Below, piece after piece: positions 43,204 through 53,100 of a stretch of DNA of 64,000 nucleotides. Made by a program: the position numbers and the translations under genes. Each line of letters opens with the position of its first letter. Position 1 is the stretch's first letter. A model generated the notes under the pieces. The model had not been told where the DNA came from, did not search any database, and saw nothing but the letters and a program-made list of their open reading frames with translations. Source of the stretch: Ruminococcus sp. (GTDB lineage: Bacteria; Bacillota; Clostridia; Oscillospirales; Acutalibacteraceae); the NCBI GenBank assembly GCA_022768065.1, contig JALELS010000019.1:37709-101708 (forward strand), written 5' to 3'.

Positions 43204-43674
43204 ATGATGATATCTTCAAAGGGCAGATATGCTCTGCGGGTTATGCTTGATTTAGCCGAGCAGGGCAGCGATAAATATATCAGCCTTAAAGATATCGCGG
43301 AACGACAGGATATTTCCCGAAAATATCTTGAGAGTATTATGACAGAGCTTTCAAAAAACGAGCTTGTCGAGAGTGCTATCGGAAAAACCGGCGGATACAG
43401 ATTAAAACGTGCGCCGGAAAACTATAAAGTCGGCGAAATTTTATATGCCGCCGAGGGTGAGCTTACCCCCGTATCGTGTCTTGCCAAAGACGGCAAAAAG
43501 TGTGACAGAGGCGATTCCTGCTATACGTATCCGTTTTGGCTCGGACTTGAGGAGCATATAAAAGAGTATGTTAACAGCTATACGCTCAAAGATATTCTCG
43601 ATCTTAAAAATAAACAAAAAAATCAATGTTGTAAATGTGATTCCCACAACGAAAACGAGGATGATGTAATATGA
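43204..43674 (+). CDS. Rrf2-family regulator of the suf operon (IscR/SufR-like)
   Basis: The 156-residue protein starts MMISSKGRYALRVMLDLAEQ and has a winged helix (KYLESIMTELSKNELVES, GKTGGYRLKR). Cys92, Cys100 and Cys106 match the Fe-S ligand class of IscR, and a further CCKC lies near the C-terminus. AAAGGAG stands 8 nt before the ATG at 43204, well inside a longer frame that would include the leader. It overlaps sufC by 4 bp (ATGA). It probably represses the operon when loaded with an Fe-S cluster. Confidence 0.92.
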   Translation: MMISSKGRYALRVMLDLAEQGSDKYISLKDIAERQDISRKYLESIMTELSKNELVESAIGKTGGYRLKRAPENYKVGEILYAAEGELTPVSCLAKDGKKCDRGDSCYTYPFWLGLEEHIKEYVNSYTLKDILDLKNKQKNQCCKCDSHNENEDDVI

Positions 43675-44411
43675 AAAACAACAATCTGCTTGAAATCAAA
43701 GATCTTCACGTCAGCGCCGGTGAAAAGGAGATACTCCACGGTGTAAATCTTACCGTCGGCAAAGATGAAACACATGTCCTTATGGGACCGAACGGAACAG
43801 GCAAGTCCACGCTCGGCTACGCCATAACGGGCAATCCGGAATATACCGTCACAAGCGGTGAAATTATATTTGACGGTGAGAATATAACCGATCTTCCCGT
43901 TAACGAAAGAGCCAATAAGGGTATATTTTTGTCATTCCAAAATCCCCTTGAAGTACCGGGCGTTACTCTCAGCGCATTTATAAGAAGCGCTCTCGAGCAG
44001 AAAACAGGCAGCCGTCTGCGCCTTTGGGATTTCAAAAAGAAACTCTCCGAAACCATGAAGCTTCTCTCTATGGACGAGTCTTATGCCGAGAGAGATTTAA
44101 ACGTAGGCTTTTCGGGCGGTGAAAAGAAAAAGGCGGAAATACTTCAAATGCTGATGCTGGAGCCGAAGCTTGCCATTCTCGACGAAACCGATTCCGGTCT
44201 TGATGTAGACGCGGTTCGTACCGTTTCAAACGGCGTCAGACTTTACAGAGAAAGAGTAAAGGGTTCGCTGCTTATCATAACTCACAGCACCAGAATACTT
44301 GAAGCTTTAACCGTTGACGAAACTCATGTTATGGAAAACGGAGTTATCGTTAAAAACGGCGATGCGTCACTTGTCGGCGAAATTAACGAAAACGGCTTCG
44401 GCAATATCTGA
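43671..44411 (+). CDS. sufC: Fe-S assembly ATPase SufC
   Basis: The 246-residue ABC ATPase has Walker A GPNGTGKST, the SufC block FLSFQNPLEVPGVT, the signature GFSGGEKKKAEILQMLMLEP and Walker B LAILDETDSGLDVDAV. It drives the SufBCD scaffold complex. Its ATG overlaps the stop of the regulator gene, so the two are coupled. Confidence 0.96.
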   Translation: MKNNNLLEIKDLHVSAGEKEILHGVNLTVGKDETHVLMGPNGTGKSTLGYAITGNPEYTVTSGEIIFDGENITDLPVNERANKGIFLSFQNPLEVPGVTLSAFIRSALEQKTGSRLRLWDFKKKLSETMKLLSMDESYAERDLNVGFSGGEKKKAEILQMLMLEPKLAILDETDSGLDVDAVRTVSNGVRLYRERVKGSLLIITHSTRILEALTVDETHVMENGVIVKNGDASLVGEINENGFGNI

Positions 44412-44440
44412 TTTATCCCATAAAAAGTTGGTGATTATAA

Positions 44441-45847
44441 ATGAAAGAGAAAAGTCAAATCGAAGACATTGACCGCAGTGTCTATGATATACGAGATGAG
44501 GAGCACGACGCTTACCGTATGGAGAGCGGACTTACTCCCGAAATAATAGACAAGCTCTCCAAGGAGAAAAACGACCCCGTTTGGATGCAGCAATTCCGTC
44601 TTCAGTCTTTGCAGATATATAACGAGATGAAAGTGCCCGATTGGGGACCGTCTCTTGACGGACTTGATATAGATAATATCGCGACATATGTCCGTCCCAA
44701 CACAAAAATGCAAAACAATTGGAAAAACGTGCCTAAAGATATTAAAGATACCTTTGAAAGGCTCGGTATTCCCAAAGCGGAGCGTAAATCTCTCGCCGGC
44801 GTCGGCGCGCAGTACGATTCGGAGCTTGTTTACCATAATGTAAAGGACGAGGTCGCGGCACAGGGCGTTGTGTATTCCGATATGGAGAGCGCCATGAACG
44901 GTGAGTATGCCGATATGGTAAAAAAATACTTTATGAAGCTGGTAACTCCGCGCGACCATAAGTTTGCCGCTCTTCACGGCGCTGTCTGGTCAGGCGGCTC
45001 GTTTGTATACGTACCTAAGGGTGTGCAGGTTTCAATTCCGCTTCAGTCGTATTTCAGACTTAACGCAAAGGGAGCAGGGCAGTTTGAGCATACGCTTATA
45101 ATTGTCGATGAGGGCGCAAGTCTCCATTTCATCGAGGGTTGCTCCGCTCCGAAATACAATGTTGCGAACCTTCACGCAGGCTGTGTGGAACTTTATGTAA
45201 AAAAGAACGCCAAACTCAGATATTCCACTATCGAAAACTGGTCTAAAAATATGTATAACCTTAACACCAAGCGCGCTCTCGTGGAAGAGGGCGGCGTTAT
45301 CGAGTGGGTTTCGGGTTCGTTCGGTTCACATGTCGGCTGCCTTTATCCCATGAGCATTTTAAAAGGCGATAATTCCCGTATGGAGTTTACGGGCGTCACT
45401 TTTGCCGGCAAGGGTCAAAACCTTGATACGGGCGCAAAGGTCGTTCATGTAGGCAAAAACACAAGTTCTTATATGAATACCCGTTCAATAAGCAAGGGCG
45501 GCGGAATAAGCACTTTCAGAAGCAGCGTTGTTGTTGAAAAGAGCGCAAAAGGGACAAAGTCATCGGTTTCGTGTCAGTCTCTTATGCTTGATTCGCAGTC
45601 GCGTTCGGACACAATACCGGCTATGGATATACGCACTAAAGACGCAGCAGTCGGTCACGAAGCAAAAATAGGCAGCATCAGCAACGAAGCGGTATTTTAT
45701 CTTATGAGCCGCGGTATGAGCGAAGAGGACGCACGCGCCCTTATAGTAAGCGGCTTTGCGGATAACGTCTCAAAAGAGCTTCCCGTTGAATATGCCGTTG
45801 AAATGAACAACCTCATAAGACTTGAAATGAAAGGCAGTATAGACTAA
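44441..45847 (+). CDS. sufB: Fe-S cluster assembly protein SufB
   Basis: The 468-residue protein has the SufB core beta-helix blocks YVPKGVQVSIPLQSYFRLN, FEHTLIIVDEGASLHFIEG, the Cys-containing HAGCVELYVKKNAKLRYST and WVSGSFGSHVGCLYPMSIL, then GHEAKIGSISNEAVFYLMSR. It is the main cluster scaffold in the SufBCD complex. GGTG precedes the ATG; sufD follows after a short gap. Confidence 0.96.
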   Translation: MKEKSQIEDIDRSVYDIRDEEHDAYRMESGLTPEIIDKLSKEKNDPVWMQQFRLQSLQIYNEMKVPDWGPSLDGLDIDNIATYVRPNTKMQNNWKNVPKDIKDTFERLGIPKAERKSLAGVGAQYDSELVYHNVKDEVAAQGVVYSDMESAMNGEYADMVKKYFMKLVTPRDHKFAALHGAVWSGGSFVYVPKGVQVSIPLQSYFRLNAKGAGQFEHTLIIVDEGASLHFIEGCSAPKYNVANLHAGCVELYVKKNAKLRYSTIENWSKNMYNLNTKRALVEEGGVIEWVSGSFGSHVGCLYPMSILKGDNSRMEFTGVTFAGKGQNLDTGAKVVHVGKNTSSYMNTRSISKGGGISTFRSSVVVEKSAKGTKSSVSCQSLMLDSQSRSDTIPAMDIRTKDAAVGHEAKIGSISNEAVFYLMSRGMSEEDARALIVSGFADNVSKELPVEYAVEMNNLIRLEMKGSID

Positions 45848-45872
45848 AGGTCTTTTGGAAAGGGTGAATTAT

Positions 45873-46781
45873 ATGACTTTGATAAACAGACTACCGACAA
45901 GGACTTGGAATCGGCTCGGTGTAAATGAAACGGCTCTTTCTTGGGACGAAAACGGCACAACCGAGATACCTCCGCTTACCGTTGACGTAACGGAACGCGA
46001 AAAGGTAGTGCGCGTCGAGGTAAACGGCGAAAACGAATTCAGCCGCAAGAAAGTTACTGTAAACGCGCAAAGCGAAAGCTCCGTTACCGTTATCGAAGTT
46101 CTCTCGGCGGAAAATAATCTTGCCGTCGAAACAGAGCTTAACGTAAAAGAAAATGCTCTTGTGCGCCTTATTCAGGTGCAAAGAAGCGGCGAAAAGTCGC
46201 TTGTTTACAATAAAGTAACATCTTCCTGCGATAAAAACGGCAGGGTAGAGCTTTTGCAGGTTTTCCCGGGCAAAGGTGATATTTATTCCGACAGCCTCAT
46301 TGAGCTTACGGGCGATAAGAGCAGCTTTAAATCCGATATAGGCTATCTCGGGCAAAGAGAACAGACCGTAGACATCAACCTTGTTGTCAATCATTACGGC
46401 AAGAGCACCGAAAGCGAAATAAACGCAAGCGGTGCGCTGAAGGATTCTTCTTCAAAAATATTCAGAGGCACAATTGACTTTAAAACGGGCTCGTCCGATT
46501 CCGTCGGCAACGAAAAAGAAACCGTTTTGATGCTCGGCGACGGAGTGGTAAATAAAACCGTACCGCTGATTCTTTGTGCCGAAGAAAATGTTGTCGGCAA
46601 TCACGGCGCAACAATAGGCGAGCTTGACGATGAAACGTTGTTTTATTTTGAGAGCCGCGGTATAGGAAAAGCCGAGGCGGAAAATATTCTTGCGAGAGCT
46701 GCCATTGAGCGTTTGGCTCGCGAAACGGGCGACGAAGAAACCGAAAAGCTCATAATCAAAATACTTGACGAGGATCTTTAA
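45873..46781 (+). CDS. sufD: Fe-S cluster assembly protein SufD
   Basis: The 302-residue protein is a shorter SufB/SufD-family member with the C-terminal block NHGATIGELDDETLFYFESR and GIGKAEAENILARAAIERL. The N-terminal half is divergent and lacks the Cys of SufB, as usual in SufD. AGGGTG before the ATG at 45873 sets the start; a TTG at 45855 is in frame. Its end abuts sufS. Confidence 0.93.
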   Translation: MTLINRLPTRTWNRLGVNETALSWDENGTTEIPPLTVDVTEREKVVRVEVNGENEFSRKKVTVNAQSESSVTVIEVLSAENNLAVETELNVKENALVRLIQVQRSGEKSLVYNKVTSSCDKNGRVELLQVFPGKGDIYSDSLIELTGDKSSFKSDIGYLGQREQTVDINLVVNHYGKSTESEINASGALKDSSSKIFRGTIDFKTGSSDSVGNEKETVLMLGDGVVNKTVPLILCAEENVVGNHGATIGELDDETLFYFESRGIGKAEAENILARAAIERLARETGDEETEKLIIKILDEDL

Positions 46782-46782
46782 A

Positions 46783-47997
46783 ATGCACTACGATTACAGA
46801 AAAGATTTTCCGCTGCTTATGCAGAATAAAATAATTTATATCGATAATGCCGCGACTTCACAGCGTCCGCAGTGCGTTATTGACGCCGAGGGCGATTTTT
46901 ACAAAAATTACAACGCAAACCCCTTGCGCGGACTTTACTCTTTGAGCGTCGAGGCTACCGAGGTCTATGAAAACGCCAGAGAAACCGTCAAAAAATTTAT
47001 CGGTGCCGAAAAGAGCAGCGAGATAATTTTTACAAGAAATACCACGGAAAGTCTCAATCTTGCAGCTTACAGTTACGGGCTTTCAAATGTAAAAAAAGGC
47101 GACGAGATAGTTGTTTCGATAATGGAGCATCACAGCGACCTTTTGCCGTGGCAAATGGTGGCAAAAACCTGCGGTGCCGAGCTTAAATTCATAGAATGTG
47201 ATAAGGATGGCAGCATAGACCTTGAAAAGGTGAAAGAGCTTATCACAAACAGGACGAAAATTGTCGCAATGACGCAGGTTTCAAACGTGCTCGGCAGAGA
47301 GTATCCCGTAAAAGAAATCGCGAAGCTCGCTCACGAAAAGGGCGCCGTTATGGTTGTCGACGGAGCACAGAGCACACCGCATATGAAGGTTGACGTCACA
47401 GACCTCGATGCAGATTTCTTTGCTTTTTCGGGTCATAAGCTTTTGGCGCCTATGGGCATAGGCGTTCTTTACGGCAAAGAGGAATTACTCAAAAAAATGC
47501 CGCCGTTTTTGTCGGGCGGCGAGATGATAGATTCCGTTACGCGCACATCGGCAGTGTATGCCGAGTTGCCGCATAAATTTGAGGCGGGTACCGTAAATGC
47601 AGCAGGCGCCGCAGGCCTTAATGCGGCAATAGATTATATCGAAAAAGTAGGATTTGACTATATAGGCGAGCGTGAAATTGCACTTACCTCACGTGCAATC
47701 GAAAAAATGAAAAAAATCCCACACGTAAATATTATCGGCTCCGAAAATGCCGATGATCACACGGGAATAGTTACATTTACGGTCGATAACGTCCATCCGC
47801 ATGATATAAGCGAAATATTGGCTGCGGACGGTATAGCCGTAAGAGCCGGTCACCACTGTGCACAGCCGCTGCTTACGCACTTGGGACTTAATTCCACCGC
47901 AAGAGCAAGCTTTGCTTTTTATAATACCGAGGACGAGGTCGATAAATTTACCGACAGCGTAGCAACAATAAGGGAGCGTATGGGTTATGGAGAATAG
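46783..47997 (+). CDS. sufS: Cysteine desulfurase SufS
   Basis: The 404-residue PLP enzyme has YIDNAATSQRP, IMEHHSDLLPWQ, the PLP lysine in FSGHKLLAPMGIGVLYG and the catalytic Cys in RAGHHCAQPLL, as in group II desulfurases. It takes sulfur from cysteine and passes it to SufU. GAGGAT before the ATG at 46783 sets the start. It overlaps sufU by 11 bp. Confidence 0.96.
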   Translation: MHYDYRKDFPLLMQNKIIYIDNAATSQRPQCVIDAEGDFYKNYNANPLRGLYSLSVEATEVYENARETVKKFIGAEKSSEIIFTRNTTESLNLAAYSYGLSNVKKGDEIVVSIMEHHSDLLPWQMVAKTCGAELKFIECDKDGSIDLEKVKELITNRTKIVAMTQVSNVLGREYPVKEIAKLAHEKGAVMVVDGAQSTPHMKVDVTDLDADFFAFSGHKLLAPMGIGVLYGKEELLKKMPPFLSGGEMIDSVTRTSAVYAELPHKFEAGTVNAAGAAGLNAAIDYIEKVGFDYIGEREIALTSRAIEKMKKIPHVNIIGSENADDHTGIVTFTVDNVHPHDISEILAADGIAVRAGHHCAQPLLTHLGLNSTARASFAFYNTEDEVDKFTDSVATIRERMGYGE

Positions 47998-48421
47998 AAG
48001 CTTTTACAATGAAATACTTACGGAGCACAATGTTCATCCGGAGTTTAAGCACGATTTGCCCGATGCCGATATAGTCTTAGAGGGCGTTAACCCCAACTGC
48101 GGAGACGACATATGGCTCAAGCTTAAAACCGACGGCGATACAATAACCGACGGTGCCTTTGTCGGCGACGGATGCGCTATCTCGCAGGCGTCCGCGGATA
48201 TTATGCTCGGTATGATTATAGGCAAGAAAAAAGAGGACGCGTTAAAACTCGGCGACGTCTTTCTGAAGATGATTAAAGGCGAAGCCTCCGAAGAGGAAAT
48301 CGAAAGCCTTGAAGAAGCGTCCGCACTCCGTGATATTTCACATATGCCTGCGCGTGTAAAATGTGCCGTTCTCGGCTGGCATACGCTTTCCGAGGCATTA
48401 AACGGTAAAGAAAAGAAATAA
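47987..48421 (+). CDS. sufU: Sulfur-transfer protein SufU
   Basis: The 144-residue protein has the Zn/sulfur-acceptor residues Cys38 and Asp40 (NPNCGDD), Cys63 (GDGCAISQASADIM) and Cys126 (VKCAVLGWHTL), with the SufU insertion between the second and third Cys. It receives sulfur from SufS. It ends the suf operon. Confidence 0.95.
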   Translation: MENRSFYNEILTEHNVHPEFKHDLPDADIVLEGVNPNCGDDIWLKLKTDGDTITDGAFVGDGCAISQASADIMLGMIIGKKKEDALKLGDVFLKMIKGEASEEEIESLEEASALRDISHMPARVKCAVLGWHTLSEALNGKEKK

Positions 48422-48513
48422 GCACGATAATTGCTTGTTGCCGGTACGGGATTCGGCTGGGTGTTTATAAGGCAGTGTTGCTTCAAAACAACATTTTTGT
48501 CCAATAATAATTG

Positions 48514-48550
48514 ACCCCTCAGATAAGCCAGGGCTTATCTGAGGGGTTTG
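48514..48550 (+). terminator. Long hairpin after the suf operon
   Basis: A perfect 15-bp stem (48514-48528 with 48533-48547, loop CAGG) lies about 90 bp after sufU. The following TTTGCCCTTTC is only a modest T-run, but it is the best terminator candidate for the operon. Confidence 0.7.
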
Positions 48551-48771
48551 CCCTTTCTTGTATCAAAAATATATTATTTTGAAGTGCTTCGCAGTTTTAT
48601 AGCTATAAAAATTTTTTATGCCGAAGTCAAGAAACGAAGCAAGGCTGTCGCCTTGCGAGGCTTTTTGACAAAAGCATAAGAGATTTTTATGCGAGAAACC
48701 AATACTTTCTTATGAATGCCCGGCCTTATCCGTGCCGGCTTTTTCTTTGTCTTAATATTTTCCAAGTTCGG
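48548..48771. other. Gene-free structured intergenic stretch
   Basis: No convincing frame is present. The stretch holds several dyads: TATAGCTATA (48599-48608), GCAAGGC/GCCTTGC (about 48640-48657) followed by GAGGCTTTTTG, CATAA/TTATG around 48676-48693, and GCC(C)GGC/GCCGGC (about 48718-48740) followed by TTTTTC. It may be a small non-coding RNA, a decayed mobile or repeat element, or stacked terminators. Confidence 0.4.
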
Positions 48772-48800
48772 TTGTTTTGTTGTGCCTTATATTGTATAAT
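48772..48800 (+). promoter_or_regulatory. Probable promoter of the alpha-galactosidase gene
   Basis: TTGTTT (48772-48777) and TATAAT (48795-48800) are 17 bp apart, 26 bp before the ATG. Confidence 0.65.
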
Positions 48801-48826
48801 AAAACAAATGATTGTCGGGTGAAGTT

Positions 48827-50110
48827 ATGAAGAATTTTATCACAAAGCCACCTATGGGGTGGAACAGCTGGGATTGCTACGGCGCCGGCGTAACCGAAGA
48901 TGAGCTTCTCGGGAATGCCGAGTTTATGCGTGATCGTCTGAAAAAATATGGCTATCAATATGTTGTTTGTGATATACAGTGGTATGAGCCCTTGGCAAAG
49001 GGCAATGTATACAATAACTTTGCCGACCTTTGTATGGACGAATATTCGCGTCTTATCCCTGCGGTAAATCGCTTTCCGTCCTCCGCAAACGGCGCGGGAT
49101 TTAAGCCGATAGCCGATAAAATTCACTCTATGGGGTTAAAATTCGGTATCCATATTATGCGCGGTATTCCGCGGCAGGCGGTTCACCGAAATACGCGTAT
49201 TTACGGCACAACCGCCCGTGCGCGCGATATCGCTTCGGGGTTTTCGCTGTGCCCCTGGAATACCGATATGTACGGGGTAGATACGGAAAAAAGGGGAGCA
49301 GAAGAATATTACGATTCTCTTTTTAAACTGTATGCCTCTTGGGGCGTTGACTTTGTAAAAGTCGATGATATAGCAAATACCGAGTTCAGTCCGCAAAACC
49401 CGTATTCCGCGGAAAAAGAAATCGAAATGATACGGGCTGCAATAGACCGTTCCGGCAGAGATATGGTACTGAGCCTGTCGCCTGGTCCAGCACCGTTAAA
49501 CAAGGCCGAGCATCTCTCCGAAAATGCGAATATGTGGCGTATTTCGGGCGATTTTTGGGACAGATGGGATAAGCTTCTCGATATGTTTTCGCTCTGCGAA
49601 AAGTGGTATCCGTATGTAAAAGACGGTTCATTTCCCGATTGCGATATTTTGCCGCTTGGCAAGCTTTGCATTGACGGCTCTTATATGGGCGATATGGGGC
49701 GTGATTCGGGGTTTACAAATGAAGAGCAAAAAACCATGATGACCTTGTGGTCTGTTTTCCGCTCTCCGCTTTTTTTCGGCGGCGAGCTTCGCCTTACTGA
49801 TGATTACACTCTGTCTCTTGTGACAAATCCCGAAGTTATAAATGTGAATCAAAACTCCGAAAAGCCGTTGTTTGTATACAATAAAGGCGGCATTGAGGTG
49901 TGGCAGACACAAATAAAAAACGGTACTGCGGTTGCGGTTTTCAATCTTTCCGACGAAGAAAAATGTAATAAATTGAAGTTTTCGGATTTGGGCATCGTGG
50001 GCGGTTGTGCGGTTCGTGATTTATGGGCGAGAAAAGATGTTTCAAAATGTGAAAAAGACCTTACCGTCTCTTTAAAGCCGCATTCGTTGGCGTTTTTCGG
50101 ATTATATTGA
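48827..50110 (+). CDS. Glycoside hydrolase family 27 (alpha-galactosidase-like)
   Basis: The 427-residue protein has the GH27 core: PPMGWNSWDCYG at the N-terminus, YVVCDIQWYEP, FGIHIMRGIPR, the nucleophile in FVKVDDIAN and a likely acid/base Asp in WRISGDFWDRW. No signal peptide is seen, so it should act inside the cell on imported galactosides (or alpha-N-acetylgalactosaminides). GGGTG before the ATG at 48827 sets the start. No sugar transporter is adjacent. It continues into addB with little spacing. Confidence 0.9.
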   Translation: MKNFITKPPMGWNSWDCYGAGVTEDELLGNAEFMRDRLKKYGYQYVVCDIQWYEPLAKGNVYNNFADLCMDEYSRLIPAVNRFPSSANGAGFKPIADKIHSMGLKFGIHIMRGIPRQAVHRNTRIYGTTARARDIASGFSLCPWNTDMYGVDTEKRGAEEYYDSLFKLYASWGVDFVKVDDIANTEFSPQNPYSAEKEIEMIRAAIDRSGRDMVLSLSPGPAPLNKAEHLSENANMWRISGDFWDRWDKLLDMFSLCEKWYPYVKDGSFPDCDILPLGKLCIDGSYMGDMGRDSGFTNEEQKTMMTLWSVFRSPLFFGGELRLTDDYTLSLVTNPEVINVNQNSEKPLFVYNKGGIEVWQTQIKNGTAVAVFNLSDEEKCNKLKFSDLGIVGGCAVRDLWARKDVSKCEKDLTVSLKPHSLAFFGLY

Positions 50111-50145
50111 AATTTTATATAAACAGCATAAAAGGGGGGCGCAAA

Positions 50146-53100
50146 ATGCTTAACTTTATACTCGGCCGCAACAACAGCGGCAAAACGGAAAAAATCAGAA
50201 CTCTTATAGCAGAGAGAGCGTCCGAAAATAAAAAGTGTATACTCATAGTTCCCGAGCAGTTCTCGTTTGAGAGTGAACGCAGTATTCTCGAAAAAATCGG
50301 TGCGCAAAAAATGCTCAATGTTGATATATTGAGCTTTACGCGCCTCGCTTTCGTAATAAACGAGCAGTACGGCAAAGCTCTCAATAAGACGATTGACGAT
50401 GGCACGCGCAAAGTGATGATGAGCCTATCGCTTGAGGCGTTGTCGGGAAAACTCGAATACTTTAAAAAGTTTTCATCAAAGCCGGCACTTTTGTCTACAC
50501 TTTTGACTTTTGTTACCGAGCTTAAGCAGTGCGCCGTCTCGCCGGATGAAATTGCGGAGGTTTCCGAAAAAACCGAAAATAAGTCTCTCGGAAAAAAACT
50601 TTCCGAGCTTGCACTGATAACGGCAACATATGACGCCTTGGTGAGTCGCAGCTTTTTTGACGATGAAAATTTGTTAACCGTTGCCGCCGATATGATATCG
50701 GAAACCGACTTCTTCGACGGAAAAGCCGTTTATTTCGATGCTTTTTGCGGCTTTACAAAACAGGAGCGAAATTGCATTAAGAGCATTTTGCCGAAAGCTG
50801 AAAATGTGTATATTTCCCTTTGTACCGACAGAGATTTATCCCGTGAGGGCATTTCCGTCTTTGAAAATGTTAATTCGGAGTTCTCATATCTTAAAGAGTG
50901 TGCCGCAGAGCAAAATGTACGTGTTTCGCAACCCGAAATATTAAATGTTAAAGAAGACGGCAGAAGTCCCGAACTTGTTTATCTCGAAAAATATCTGTGT
51001 GGTGAAGAATCCGAACCGTATAAAAAAGAATGTGAAAATATCGTAGTGTGTGCGGCGGGAAATATGGCGGATGAGGCGGATTTTGTCGCGTGCGAAATCA
51101 AAAAAATTTTAAGATGCGACCCCGCGCTTCGGTGCCGCAATATAGCTGTTATAGAGCGCACCGCTGGAACTTATGACAAGGAACTCATCGAGAGTTTCAG
51201 AAAATACGGCGTGCCGATATTTGAAGATAAGCGCAAGCCTATCGGTGTGCAGCCCGTTATGGTATTTGTAAAATGTTTACTTATGCTTTGTGCCGAGGGC
51301 TTTTCCACGGAAAACTTTATGAGACTTTTGAAAACGGGTCTTACCGCTCTGTCGGCCGATGAAATATCTGAGCTTGAAAACTATGCTTTTATATGGAATA
51401 TCGACGGCTCAAAATGGCGCAGGGATTTTACCGAAAATCCCAACGGACTCGGTGTCGACATGACGGAAAAAAGCCAAGAGACTTTAATTAGGCTGAATGA
51501 TATTCGCAAAAAATCGGTTTTGCCGATTTTGACATTTAAAAAGGCGTTTGAAGATGCCGACGGTGAGAAAAAGTCGGAGCTCATCTATGATTTTCTTGTG
51601 AAAAACGGTGTTACCGCAAAGCTCCGTGAAAAGACCGAGTATCTAATTTCGTCGGGCGATACAGTCCTTTGCGAAGAGCAGGATACCGTTTGGGCAACGC
51701 TTATGGATATGCTCGGCAAAATGGCGTCGGCAATAGGCAAGGCGGTTGTAACACCGAAACGATACAGCGAGCTTTTCGATATTTTACTGTCTGCCGTAAC
51801 TCTCGGCTCATTGCCGCAGGAGCTTGACAGCGTAACTGTCGGCGCGGCGGACAGAATCAGGGTTTCCGACTGCAAGGTGACGTTTATTATAGGTGCCGAC
51901 AGCGGCGTATTTCCGCTTGACCCTTCAACCGAGGGACTTTTAAGCGACAGCGAGCGTAAAATAATCGGTTCGTTAGGCGTGAAGCTTGCGGAAACCGCCG
52001 AGTATAAAGCGGTTGACGAAAAATTTACGGCATACCGCGCCTTAACATCGCCGTCCGAAAAGCTTTATGTAACTTATTCGCTTTCAAATTTTGACGGCGG
52101 TTCTATGCGGCCGTCCGAAATAGTCGATAACATTGTTACTGCCTTCCCGAATGTTCCGAAGCTCGATACGGCACTTTTGGATTCCTTGTATCCCATAGAG
52201 AGCGATGCCTCGGCGTTCAGGGCGCTTGCAACCGGCTATCGTGAAAACACTGCGCTTATTGCAACGCTGAAAAAATATTTCAGCGGCAAAAACGAGTATT
52301 CGTCACAAATTAAGTCTCTTGACAGGCTGGTTTCGGGGGAAGAAATAAAAATCAAAGACCCGAAAAATGCAATTTCCCTGTTTGGGAAGAGTATGTATGT
52401 TTCCGCGTCACGCGTAGAAACGTATTACAAATGCCCGTTTGAATATTTTTGCAAATACGGGTTAAACGCGAAGCCGAGAAAAACTGCCGAACTTGACCCT
52501 GCACAGAGCGGTACCGTTATACATTTTGTGCTTGAACATATCTTGTCTTTATATTCAAAACCGAAGCTTATTGAGCTATCCGATAATGACATCAAAACGA
52601 TAGTTAAAAATTTACTATCGGAATATCTCGATGAGACAACGGGCGGAAAAGAAAACAAAGAGCAGAGATTTTTATATCTTTATAATCGCCTTTCCGATTC
52701 TCTTTTTGAAGTGGTCAAACGAATTGCGGAAGAACTCAAGGTATCCGATTTCACGCCATCGGGATTTGAGGTCAAAATAGATGAGGACGGAGAAATTCCG
52801 TCATATGCCGTGGCACTTCCCGATGGTGGCTTTTTGAAAATCCGCGGTTCGGTAGACAGAGTGGATACAATGGAAAAAAACGGCAAGACGTATTTGCGCG
52901 TCATAGATTATAAGTCGGGCGGCAAAACTTTTCTTTTGTCCGACGTACTCTCGGGTCTTAATATGCAAATGCTTATATATCTGTTTGCTCTCGGAGAAAA
53001 CGGAAAAGAAAAGTACGGTGATGTTTTTCCGTGCGGAGTATTATATATGCCTGCCAAAAAGGCCGCCGATGATCTCGGCAGAAATGCAAAAAGCGAAGAA

